A stretch of 64,000 bases of DNA, taken from positions 1 to 64,000 of the forward strand of contig JAITLO010000039.1 of NCBI GenBank assembly GCA_031277855.1, written 5' to 3'. The number at the start of each line of letters is the position of its first letter. The first letter of the stretch is position 1. This DNA is from Acidovorax sp. (lineage in GTDB: Bacteria; Pseudomonadota; Gammaproteobacteria; Burkholderiales; Burkholderiaceae_C). This document shows positions 47,204 through 55,480 of the stretch, in pieces. The position numbers and the translations under genes are program-made. A model generated the notes under the pieces. It searched no databases. It saw nothing but the letters and a program-made list of their open reading frames with translations, and had not been told where the DNA came from.

Positions 47204-48241
47204 ATGCGACATGGAGACATTTCAAGCAGTGCGGACGCGGTGGGCGTGGCCGTGGTGAACTACAAGATGCCGCGCTTGCACACCAAGGCCGAGGTGCTGG
47301 ATAACGCACGCAAGATCGCCGAGATGGTGGTGGGCATGAAGCAGGGCCTGCCCGGCATGGACCTGGTGATCTTTCCCGAGTACTCCACGCATGGGATCAT
47401 GTACGACCCCAAGGAGATGTACGAGACGGCGGCCACCGTTCCCGGTGAGGAGACCGCCATCTTTGCTGAGGCCTGCCGCAAGGCCAAGGTCTGGGGCGTG
47501 TTCTCGCTGACCGGCGAGCGCCATGAGGAGCACCCCAACAAGGCGCCTTACAACACCTTGATCCTCATGAACGACCAGGGCGAGATCGTGCAGAAGTACC
47601 GCAAGATCATGCCCTGGGTGCCTATCGAGGGCTGGTACCCCGGCGACTGCACCTATGTCAGCGAAGGCCCCAAGGGGCTGAAGATCAGCCTCATCATCTG
47701 CGACGACGGCAACTACCCCGAAATCTGGCGCGACTGCGCCATGCAGGGCGCCGAGCTCATCGTGCGCTGCCAGGGCTATATGTACCCTGCCAAGGACCAG
47801 CAGGTCATGGTCTCCAAGGCCATGGCGTGGATGAACAATGTCTACGTGGCCGTGGCCAATGCGGCGGGTTTCGATGGCGTGTATTCCTACTTCGGCCACT
47901 CGGCCATCATCGGTTTTGATGGTCGCACTCTGGGTGAATGCGGGGAAGAGGACATGGGCATTCAATACGCCGAACTCTCCAAGCACCTGATACGCGACGC
48001 ACGCAAAAACGGCCAGTCGCAAAACCACCTCTTCAAGCTGCTGCACCGGGGCTATACCGGCAAGATCAATTCCGGCGAAGCGGCCCAGGGCGTGGCCGCC
48101 TGCCCCTATGGCTTTTACGCCAAGTGGATCAGCGACCCCGAAGGTGCACGCGCCCAGGTGGAGTCCTTCACCCGCAGCACCGTGGGCACGCCGGAATGCC
48201 CCATCCCCGGTATCCCGCACGAGGCGCCCAAGCACCGCTAA
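47204..48241 (+). CDS. amiE: Aliphatic amidase AmiE
   Basis: A 345-residue nitrilase-superfamily amidase that hydrolyses short aliphatic amides (acetamide, propionamide) to acid and ammonia. The N-terminus MRHGDISSS and the triad E59, K134 and C166 coincide in number with Pseudomonas aeruginosa AmiE. Long blocks such as [18 protein letters not shown] are also kept. It diverges mainly in the last 50 residues. ATG 47204 has GGAGA upstream; a 5' extension to 47192 is unlikely. It is the enzymatic core of the operon. Confidence 0.93.
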   Translation: MRHGDISSSADAVGVAVVNYKMPRLHTKAEVLDNARKIAEMVVGMKQGLPGMDLVIFPEYSTHGIMYDPKEMYETAATVPGEETAIFAEACRKAKVWGVFSLTGERHEEHPNKAPYNTLILMNDQGEIVQKYRKIMPWVPIEGWYPGDCTYVSEGPKGLKISLIICDDGNYPEIWRDCAMQGAELIVRCQGYMYPAKDQQVMVSKAMAWMNNVYVAVANAAGFDGVYSYFGHSAIIGFDGRTLGECGEEDMGIQYAELSKHLIRDARKNGQSQNHLFKLLHRGYTGKINSGEAAQGVAACPYGFYAKWISDPEGARAQVESFTRSTVGTPECPIPGIPHEAPKHR

Positions 48242-48256
48242 GCCTTGTGTCCGCCG

Positions 48257-48284
48257 GCCCGCGCGCTGCTGTGCGCGGGCTTTT
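48257..48284 (+). terminator. Hairpin with short T-run after amiE
   Basis: GCCCGCGC and GCGCGGGC form a perfect 8-bp stem with an 8-base loop, followed by TTTTCTC. The short T-run suggests a partial terminator or messenger 3'-end stabiliser that lowers expression of the distal genes relative to amiE. Confidence 0.5.
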
Positions 48285-48312
48285 CTCTCCCCACCGCGAA
48301 AAGAGGTATGCC

Positions 48313-49626
48313 ATGAGCCAGTCCCCGGCCGACGACAAGATCCTCGGCGAAGAGTACGAGCATGCGCCGGTTCCGCTCTCGCAGCGGCGCAGCACTTTTT
48401 CGGTGTCCATGGTCTGGTTGGGCTTTCCCATGATCATCACCGGGGCCATGACGGGCTCGATTCTGGTGGCGGCCATGGGCTTCAAGGCCGCGCTGCTGGC
48501 CATGGTCATAGGCAATCTGCTGATGCTCGCCTATGTCGGCACGCTGGGGGTGCTGGGGACTGCGCGGGGCCACAATTTTGCACTGCTGGCCAGCGCCACC
48601 TTTGGCCGCAAAGGCTATGTGCTGGCCTCCGGGTTGCTGTCCACCTTGCTGCTGGGCTGGTATGCGGTGCAGACCGGCATCACCGGCAATCTGATGCACA
48701 CCGCATTCCAATTCGACTATTTGCTGATGACGGTGGCGGCCGGTCTGCTCTACCTGGGCATTACCTTTGTCGGCATTCGCGGCCTGCACTGGATAGGCGT
48801 GGTCTCGGTACCGCTGTTTGTGGTGCTGGGGGCCTGGGTGGCATGGCATTCGGCCACTGCGGCTGGCTGGGGCCGGGTGCTGGCCTATGGCGGCACACAG
48901 CCGGCATTGCCCATGTCTTTGGGCGTGGGCCTGACCATGGTGCTGGCCTTGTTCATTGATGCCGGCACGGTGACGGCCGACTTCAACCGCTGGGCCGCCA
49001 ACCGCCGCAGCTCGCTGATTGCTACGGCCTGTGCGTTTCCGCTGGCCAATTTGGTGGCCATGCTGGTGGGCGGTGTGATGACGGCGGCGCTGGCCCTGCC
49101 GCAGCCCCAGCCCTTTGGCCTGGACAATATGTTTGGCTATCTGCTGGCGCAGAACATCCCCTGGCTGTCGGCGCTGGCCTTTGTCTTTTTGCTGTGCAAT
49201 CTGGGCTCGGTCTGCGCGCACTGCCTCTACAACGCGGCCGTGGGTTGGTCACGCATAGGCAACGGCCGCATGCGCGTCTTCGCGCTGGTGCTGGCGGCCA
49301 TCGGCATTGTGGTGGCCGCGGCCAATGTCTGGGCGCTGTTCATTCCATGGCTGTCGCTGCTGGGCATTCTGGTGCCACCCATAGGCGCCATCTTGATTGC
49401 GGACCTGTGCTTTGTGCGCCCGGGGGCGCAGATCGCGGCGGATTGGCGGCCACGCGCCTTTATCGCCTGGGCGGTGGGCTCGCTGGTGGCCTATGCCACC
49501 GAAACCATGGCGCCCGATCTGTCCACTGCCGTGGCGGCCTTTGTGGCTGCCGGAGCCTGCTACTTCGCCCTGCATCAGGGGACTGCGCCCAAGGCCAATG
49601 CGGCCATCCCTTCCATAGACCGTTAA
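48313..49626 (+). CDS. NCS1-family cytosine/purine-type permease
   Basis: A 437-residue permease with about twelve hydrophobic segments. It begins with a soluble stretch (MSQSPADDKILGEEYEHAPVP) and enters the NCS1 fold at STFSVSMVWLGFPMIITGAMTGS. DAGTVTADFNRWA is the CodB-type helix-8 motif. NCS1 carriers import nucleobases, allantoin, hydantoins and related amides by ion symport. In this operon a cyclic or short amide substrate is plausible. ATG 48313 has AAGAGG upstream; the much longer frame upstream lies in amiE. Confidence 0.82.
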   Translation: MSQSPADDKILGEEYEHAPVPLSQRRSTFSVSMVWLGFPMIITGAMTGSILVAAMGFKAALLAMVIGNLLMLAYVGTLGVLGTARGHNFALLASATFGRKGYVLASGLLSTLLLGWYAVQTGITGNLMHTAFQFDYLLMTVAAGLLYLGITFVGIRGLHWIGVVSVPLFVVLGAWVAWHSATAAGWGRVLAYGGTQPALPMSLGVGLTMVLALFIDAGTVTADFNRWAANRRSSLIATACAFPLANLVAMLVGGVMTAALALPQPQPFGLDNMFGYLLAQNIPWLSALAFVFLLCNLGSVCAHCLYNAAVGWSRIGNGRMRVFALVLAAIGIVVAAANVWALFIPWLSLLGILVPPIGAILIADLCFVRPGAQIAADWRPRAFIAWAVGSLVAYATETMAPDLSTAVAAFVAAGACYFALHQGTAPKANAAIPSIDR

Positions 49627-49643
49627 CCACTGTCTTTCTCACC

Positions 49644-50654
49644 ATGGACTATTCCATCTTCGACCTCGGCGATGTGGTCTTGCAGCGCGGCGCCACGCTG
49701 CGCAATGCCAAGCTGGCCTACCAGACCTATGGCAAGCTCAATGCCGCCAAAGACAATGTCATCGTCTACCCCACCTGGTATTCGGGTCAGCATTACGACA
49801 ACGAATGGCTGATCGGTGAAGACATGGCGCTGGACCCCAGCAAGTACTTCATCATCGTGCCCAATATGCTGGGCAACGGGCTGTCGTCTTCGCCCAGCAA
49901 CACACCCGCGCCTTATGACAGGGCCCGTTTCCCGCAGGTGACGCTGTATGACAACGTGCGCCTGCAGCACCGGCTGGTGACCGAGCAATGGGGCATTGAG
50001 CGCATCAAGCTGGTGGTGGGCTGGTCCATGGGGGCGCAGCAGACCAATCAGTGGGGCTGCCTCTATCCGGAGATGGTGGAGCGCATTGCGCCGTTTTGCG
50101 GCTCGGCCAGGACGGCGCCGCACAACACCGTTTTTCTGGAGGGGGTGAAGGCAGCGCTGACGGCCGACGCAGCCTGGCAGGGCGGCTGGTATGTGCTGCC
50201 GCCCACCACAGGCCTGCGGGCCGTGGGGCGTGTCTATGCCGGCTGGGGGCTGTCGCAGCCGTTTTACATGCAGCAGCTGTGGCGCAGCCTGGGCTACAGC
50301 TCGCTGGAGGATTTTCTGGTGGCCTATTGGGAAGGTTTTTTCTTGCCCAAGGACGCCAACAACCTGCTGGCCATGCTGTGGTCCTGGCAGCATGGAGACA
50401 TCAGCGACAACCCGGTGTTTGAGGGCGACTTCAAAAAAGCGCTGGGGGCCATCAAGGCGCGCGCCGTGGTCATGCCGGGCGAGATGGACTTGTACTTCCC
50501 CGCTGCCGACAACGCCTGGGAAGTGGCGCACATGCCCAATGCCGTGTGCAAGCCCATTCCGGGTGTCTGGGGGCATTTTGCGGGAGGCGGCGCCAATGCG
50601 GAGGACACGCAGTTCATCGACGACCAACTCAAGGAGTTGCTGGCCCATGAATGA
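49644..50654 (+). CDS. MetX-like alpha/beta hydrolase
   Basis: A 336-residue protein related to homoserine O-acetyltransferases and similar hydrolases. The nucleophile elbow is GWSMG (S128), with D282 (PGEMDLYF) and H311 (WGHFAGGG) completing a triad, and NMLGNGLSSSPSN forms the oxyanion region. The operon has no methionine genes, so I do not call it MetX. An acyl-transfer or amide/ester hydrolysis step in amide breakdown is more likely. It begins 17 bases after the permease stop. Confidence 0.75.
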   Translation: MDYSIFDLGDVVLQRGATLRNAKLAYQTYGKLNAAKDNVIVYPTWYSGQHYDNEWLIGEDMALDPSKYFIIVPNMLGNGLSSSPSNTPAPYDRARFPQVTLYDNVRLQHRLVTEQWGIERIKLVVGWSMGAQQTNQWGCLYPEMVERIAPFCGSARTAPHNTVFLEGVKAALTADAAWQGGWYVLPPTTGLRAVGRVYAGWGLSQPFYMQQLWRSLGYSSLEDFLVAYWEGFFLPKDANNLLAMLWSWQHGDISDNPVFEGDFKKALGAIKARAVVMPGEMDLYFPAADNAWEVAHMPNAVCKPIPGVWGHFAGGGANAEDTQFIDDQLKELLAHE

Positions 50655-51477
50655 CGCTTTTTCCGGCACCTCGGTGCTGGACCCTTTGGCTGCCTACCGT
50701 ATCACCGGCCAGCCCTACTACCACGAGGTGCAGGGCGAGCTTGCCCAGTTCGAGGCAGCCTATGCGCTGCGCCTGCCCTTGATGCTCAAAGGGCCCACGG
50801 GCTGTGGCAAGACCCGGCTGGTGGAGCATATGGCCTGGAAGCTGGGGCGCCCCCTGGTCACCGTGGCCTGCAACGAAGACATGACGGCGGCCGACCTGGT
50901 GGGCCGCTATCTGCTGGATGCCGATGGCACCCACTGGCATGACGGGCCCTTGACGCTGGCCGTGCGCCATGGGGCGATCTGCTACTTGGACGAGGTGGTG
51001 GAGGCGCGCCAGGACACCACGGTGGTCATCCACCCGCTGACCGATGCACGCCGCCAGTTGCCGCTGGATAAAAAAGGCGAGCTGGTGCTGGCCCACCCGG
51101 ACTTTCAGCTGGTGGTCTCGTACAACCCCGGCTACCAAAGCCACAGCAAGGATTTGAAGCAGTCCACCCGCCAGCGCTTTCTGGCCATGGACTTCAGCTA
51201 TCCCCCACCGGAGCAAGAGGCGCAGATCGTGGCCCACGAGGCAGGGGTTGCGCCGGTGCTGGCCGACAAGCTGGTGGTCATCGCCCAGCAGTCACGCACT
51301 CTGGTGGAGCGCGGGCTGGAAGAGGGCATGTCCACCCGCATGCTGATCCATGCCGGGCGTTTGATGCGCCATGGCATGGCACCCGAGCAGGCCTGCGACC
51401 TGGCCATGGTGCGGCCGCTCAATGACGAGCCCGATCTGCTGTGGGCACTGAAAAGCCTGGTCGATGCGCATTTCTGA
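50647..51477 (+). CDS. MoxR-type AAA+ ATPase (CbbQ/NirQ/NorQ family)
   Basis: A 276-residue AAA+ protein. It has Walker A GPTGCGKT (49-56), Walker B ICYLDEV (111-117), SYNPGYQ after sensor 1, and a TRQRF arginine finger. These ATPases act with VWA-domain partners to insert metals or remodel an enzyme. The next gene encodes exactly such a partner. The start overlaps the hydrolase stop by eight bases. Amidase operons of Pseudomonas also carry an ATPase gene (amiB); equivalence is possible but not shown here. Confidence 0.82.
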   Translation: MNDAFSGTSVLDPLAAYRITGQPYYHEVQGELAQFEAAYALRLPLMLKGPTGCGKTRLVEHMAWKLGRPLVTVACNEDMTAADLVGRYLLDADGTHWHDGPLTLAVRHGAICYLDEVVEARQDTTVVIHPLTDARRQLPLDKKGELVLAHPDFQLVVSYNPGYQSHSKDLKQSTRQRFLAMDFSYPPPEQEAQIVAHEAGVAPVLADKLVVIAQQSRTLVERGLEEGMSTRMLIHAGRLMRHGMAPEQACDLAMVRPLNDEPDLLWALKSLVDAHF

Positions 51478-53512
51478 ACCCCATGCACCGGCTGGCGTAG
51501 AAGGGCTGCGGGAGTGGGCACGTGTGAGCCGCTATTGGCGCAGCGGTGACCAGGCCTTGTTGCTGATGGTCATGGAGCCGCAACTGGCCATGCTGCAGCG
51601 GCGCCTGCCGGCCAAGGATTGGCCGGTGCTGCTGGAGTTGCTGGAAGGCCTGCACGCCAGCCACCCCGCCGCCGCCCTGGCTGTTGCAGGGCAGCTGAGC
51701 ACCTTGCTGCTGCAGCTGGATGTGCAAGGGCTGCGGCGCTGGATGCTGACGGGCCTGCGCTGCCATGAAGCCGGGCCGGCCGAGGCGTTGTGCCGCTATT
51801 TTTTGCTGCAAAGCCCGGCGGCCATAGAGGCCATGCATGCCGAGGCCGGTGTCATGCCCTTGGCGCAGGCCTTGCCCGCGCTGGCCTGGCTGCTGCATCT
51901 GTTGGCGGGCAAGCCCATAGCCGTGCAGCCGCGCGCGCAGCCCGTGCTGCATGCGGCGAAGGCAAGACCGGTGTTGGATGCCGTGCACGGCCTTTTTCTG
52001 CCCGACAGCTACACCGCACTGGATGGCGCCGATCACTGGGCCTTGCTGCGCGCGGCCGTGGCCCATGCGGCCGCGCACTGGCGCTACTCGCCACGCAAGC
52101 AATCCGGCCGGGGCTTGAAGCCCATGGGCCATGCCGTGGTCGGCGCGCTGGAGGATGCGCGTGTGGAGTGGCTTTTGGCCCAGGAATTTCCCGGCGTGCA
52201 GCGCTGGTTTGCGCAGGCCTTTGCACCCGTGGCGCCATCGCAGCAGCGTGGCGATTTTGAAGGTCTGTTGGCGCGGCTGCATTGGGCGCTGGCGGACGTG
52301 GCTTATGTAGATGGACATGGCTGGATCACCAAGGCGCGTTCCCTGTTTGACGCCATCCGCCTGCAGGGCGATCTGGGCCGGCCAGGGCCGCTGCGCGAGG
52401 CAGCATCCATTCTGGCCAACGACCTGGGACAGATGCGCTTGCGCATGAACCTGCAAGGCTTTCAGCTGCCTGCGGCCTACCGCGATGACAACAGTTTTCT
52501 GTGGGATATGGGGGAGAATGCCAGCGATCCGCCTCCCGAATTGCTATCGCAAAGAGAGCTGCAGCAGCAAGCACAGCAAGCGCCGTCGCCGAATTTTGAT
52601 CAAAAGTCCGAAGCCGCGCAGCCACTGGAAGCACCGCCACCCTTCTTCTACCCGGAATGGGATTACCGGCTGGAGCGGCTACGCCCGGACTGGTGCACGG
52701 TTTACGAGCGCCAGCCACCCCTGCTACCCCGGCCGCAGCCGCAGGGCCAGGCAGCCCGGCTGCAGCACTGGCGTATGAACAGCCATATGGACAAACATAT
52801 CCGCCTGCGCAGACAGCCGCAGGGCGATGAGCTGGACCTGGATGCCGCCATTGCCTGGAGCGTGGACCGGCGTGCCGGGCGCGATGCTTCGGCGCATGTG
52901 TTCCGCAGCGCGGGCCGGGCCGCGCCACAGCTGCACCTGCTGGTGCTGGTGGACTTGTCACAGTCCTGCAACGACCTGCTCGAGGGCCAGGCCGGGCTGA
53001 GCTTGCTGGGCCTGGAAAAAAAAGCGCTGGCCCTGCTGGCGCAGCGTGTGGACCGGCACAGCGTGCGCCTGGCCATCCACGGCTTTCACTCCGACACCCG
53101 CCATGCCGTGTCGTATTTCCGTTTGCTGGAGTTCGCCCAGTCCTGGGCGGAAACCGGAGAGGAGCGCATCCAGTCCTTGCAGGCTGCTTATTCCACACGG
53201 CTGGGGGCGGCCCTGCGCCATGCCTGCCACATTGTGGGGGCAGAGCCGGCAGCCCGGCGCGCGGTGGTGGTGCTCAGCGATGGTATGCCCGCCGATATCG
53301 ATGTCTTTGATCCGCAGTACCTGGTGGCCGATGCCCGTGCCGCTGTGCGCGCAGCCCGGCGCACGGGTGTGCAGGTCAGCGCATTGGGGATTGGCGCGGT
53401 GGATGCGGCACAGATGCGCCAGATCTATGGTCAGGCAGGCTATGGGGTGGCCCGCAATCCGCTGGAGCTGCCCCAGCGCCTGAGTGGCCTCATGGCGCGC
53501 ATGGCGCGCTGA
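51464..53512 (+). CDS. VWA-domain protein (CbbO/NorD-like), MoxR partner
   Basis: A 682-residue protein with a helical N-terminal region (about 1-340), a Pro/Gln-rich linker (about 355-400) and a C-terminal von Willebrand A domain. That domain's MIDAS motif is DLSQS (D497, S499, S501), with a later VVVLSDGMP strand. It overlaps the ATPase gene by 14 bases. CbbO/NorD proteins pair with CbbQ/NorQ to activate Rubisco or nitric-oxide reductase. Neither target is near, so the client may be the amidase, the transporter or the hydrolase. Confidence 0.8.
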   Translation: MRISEPHAPAGVEGLREWARVSRYWRSGDQALLLMVMEPQLAMLQRRLPAKDWPVLLELLEGLHASHPAAALAVAGQLSTLLLQLDVQGLRRWMLTGLRCHEAGPAEALCRYFLLQSPAAIEAMHAEAGVMPLAQALPALAWLLHLLAGKPIAVQPRAQPVLHAAKARPVLDAVHGLFLPDSYTALDGADHWALLRAAVAHAAAHWRYSPRKQSGRGLKPMGHAVVGALEDARVEWLLAQEFPGVQRWFAQAFAPVAPSQQRGDFEGLLARLHWALADVAYVDGHGWITKARSLFDAIRLQGDLGRPGPLREAASILANDLGQMRLRMNLQGFQLPAAYRDDNSFLWDMGENASDPPPELLSQRELQQQAQQAPSPNFDQKSEAAQPLEAPPPFFYPEWDYRLERLRPDWCTVYERQPPLLPRPQPQGQAARLQHWRMNSHMDKHIRLRRQPQGDELDLDAAIAWSVDRRAGRDASAHVFRSAGRAAPQLHLLVLVDLSQSCNDLLEGQAGLSLLGLEKKALALLAQRVDRHSVRLAIHGFHSDTRHAVSYFRLLEFAQSWAETGEERIQSLQAAYSTRLGAALRHACHIVGAEPAARRAVVVLSDGMPADIDVFDPQYLVADARAAVRAARRTGVQVSALGIGAVDAAQMRQIYGQAGYGVARNPLELPQRLSGLMARMAR

Positions 53513-53548
53513 GCGCGTGGCAAAGCCCCGGACAGAAAGGAGCAAGCC

Positions 53549-54721
53549 TTGGCCAACAAGGACCCTTTGAGAATCGGTCTGTTGTTTTCGCAGACCGGGG
53601 TGACCTCGCGCATAGGCCAGTCACAGCTGCAGGGCAGCTTGCTGGGCATTGAAGAGGTCAACGAGGCCGGCGGTGTGGACGGGCGCGAGGTGCAGCCCGT
53701 GGTCTACGACACACAGTCCGATCCGCGCCGCTACGCTGCGCTGGCCGAAAAACTGATTGTCGAAGACCGGGTGAACACCATCTTCGGCTGCTATATGTCC
53801 AGCAGCCGCAAGGCCGTGATCCCCATCATCGAGCGCTGGAACAAGCTGCTGTTCTATCCCACCTTGTACGAGGGCTTCGAGTTCTCCAACAACCTGGTCT
53901 ATACCGGCGCCGCACCCAACCAGAACAGCGTGCAACTGGCCGAGTACATGACGGCCAATTTTGGTGCGCGGGCCTATCTGATCGGCTCGGACTATATCTA
54001 CCCCTGGGAGTCCAACCGCATCATGAAGGAGTTGATCCAGCAGCGCCCTCACAGCGAGCTGCTGGGCGAGCGCTATGTGAAGCTGGACGCCAGTGAGGCC
54101 GACTTTCAGCCGATTCTCGAAGACATCAAGGCCAAGCAACCGGACTTTATTTTCTCCACCGTGGTGGGGGACTCCACTGCCAGCCTCTACCAGGCCTATG
54201 CCAATGCCGGCTTCGATCCGCAGCGCATGCCCATTGCCAGCCTGACCACGTCCGAGGCCGAGATTTCCCAGATGCAGCAGGGCGCTGCGGCCGGGCACTT
54301 CACGGCCGCGCCGTATTTCCAGTCCATACGTTCGGATGTGAATCAGCGCTGTCTGGAGCGCTTTCGGCGCCGCTTTGGCCACGGGGTCATGCCCAATCTC
54401 TGCTGGGAAGCCGCGTATTTTCAAATCCATTTGTTTGCCAACGCGTTTCGCCAGGCCGGCAGTGACGAGATCAATCTGCTGCTGCCGCACTTGCTGGGCA
54501 GCGAATTCCATGCGCCCCAGGGCAAGGTGCGCATCGATGCCAGCAACCACCACACCTGCTTGTTCCCGCGTGTGGGGCGTGTGGATGCCCAGGGGCAGTT
54601 CGCCATCATGCGCGAGGCCACCAGGCCGGTGCACCCAGACCCCTATTTGGTAACACATTCACTGGGAGACTGGACCGTAAAATTGCCCAATCAAATCAAA
54701 GCCCCCGCAGAAGGTGGTTGA
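53549..54721 (+). CDS. amiC: Amide-sensing regulator AmiC
   Basis: A 390-residue cytoplasmic type I binding protein without a signal peptide. IGLLFSQTGVTS, GCYMSSSRKAV, GSDYIYPWESN, ASLTTSEAE and HPDPYLV match AmiC of P. aeruginosa. There, AmiC holds AmiR inactive until amide binds. The start is a TTG at 53549 with AAAGGAG six bases upstream; no ATG fits. It precedes amiR directly, and the resemblance to UrtA suggests both bind the same ligands. Confidence 0.9.
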   Translation: MANKDPLRIGLLFSQTGVTSRIGQSQLQGSLLGIEEVNEAGGVDGREVQPVVYDTQSDPRRYAALAEKLIVEDRVNTIFGCYMSSSRKAVIPIIERWNKLLFYPTLYEGFEFSNNLVYTGAAPNQNSVQLAEYMTANFGARAYLIGSDYIYPWESNRIMKELIQQRPHSELLGERYVKLDASEADFQPILEDIKAKQPDFIFSTVVGDSTASLYQAYANAGFDPQRMPIASLTTSEAEISQMQQGAAAGHFTAAPYFQSIRSDVNQRCLERFRRRFGHGVMPNLCWEAAYFQIHLFANAFRQAGSDEINLLLPHLLGSEFHAPQGKVRIDASNHHTCLFPRVGRVDAQGQFAIMREATRPVHPDPYLVTHSLGDWTVKLPNQIKAPAEGG

Positions 54722-54722
54722 T

Positions 54723-55346
54723 GTGGAAAGTGGACACAAATCCAGGCCCTCGGATGCCAACTTGCTGGGGGATTTACGCAGCCTGCGCGTGGCGGTGCTT
54801 CACCCCGACGACACAGACGGTCTGCACCTGATTCAGCAGCTGCAGCGCATAGGTTGTCAGGCCCAGGCTTTCTGGCCTCCTCCTCCGGTGCTGTTCAATG
54901 GCGCGGATGTGGTGTTCATCGCGGTGCGGCCAGACATCATCCACAGCGATATGAGCTGGCGCACACCCGATATCCGGGCTGCAGTCATCGCCATCGTCAA
55001 TTACGAAAATCCCACCATTGTCCAGAACGTGCTGGCCCTGGGTGCCCATGCGGTGATGCCGTCGCCGGTGCGCTCGTTTGGTGTGCTGTCCACGCTGGTG
55101 GTGGCGCGCGGCGTGCAGCGCGAAATGGGCAACCAGCTCAAGCAGATCCGCAAGCTGGAGTCCAAGCTGCTGGGCCAGCGGCGGCTGGCCGAAGCCAAGG
55201 CGGTGTTGATGCAAACGCGCGGCATCTCGGAAGATGCGGCCTACGATCTGATCCGGGCCCAGGCCATGGCCAAACGCATGTCCATGGATGACATTGCCAC
55301 CGCCCTTATCCATGCCAATGACATCTTGGGAATGGGCAAGGCCTGA
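54723..55346 (+). CDS. amiR: ANTAR-domain antitermination regulator AmiR
   Basis: A protein of about 207 residues with a pseudo-receiver N-terminus that lacks a clear phospho-aspartate. A coiled-coil helix (NQLKQIRKLESKLLGQRRL) and a C-terminal ANTAR domain (LAEAKAVLMQTRGISEDAAYDLIRAQA) follow. ANTAR binds paired six-base-loop hairpins, which occur in the operon leader at 41935. GTG 54723 is preferred because AGAAGG stands eight bases upstream; GTG 54714 overlaps amiC. It is the last gene of the operon, as in P. aeruginosa. Confidence 0.9.
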   Translation: MESGHKSRPSDANLLGDLRSLRVAVLHPDDTDGLHLIQQLQRIGCQAQAFWPPPPVLFNGADVVFIAVRPDIIHSDMSWRTPDIRAAVIAIVNYENPTIVQNVLALGAHAVMPSPVRSFGVLSTLVVARGVQREMGNQLKQIRKLESKLLGQRRLAEAKAVLMQTRGISEDAAYDLIRAQAMAKRMSMDDIATALIHANDILGMGKA

Positions 55347-55480
55347 CATTCAGGCAGCCTCTGTTTTGTCAGGGAATGGATACATACAAGGCCGGCATTG
55401 GCATGGCACTGCAGGCGCCAGTTTGAAAAATAGAATGGCCGATCGCCCCAGGCGCTCAGGTCCTACCCGCTTATTTACCT

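Noticed and set aside
49644..50654. Calling the alpha/beta protein homoserine O-acetyltransferase (metX)
   Set aside because: The fold and elbow are similar, but the setting is amide metabolism and the family includes many non-MetX hydrolases.
50647..53512. Naming the ATPase/VWA pair norQ/norD or cbbQ/cbbO
   Set aside because: No nitric-oxide reductase or Rubisco genes are present; only family-level similarity supports the names.
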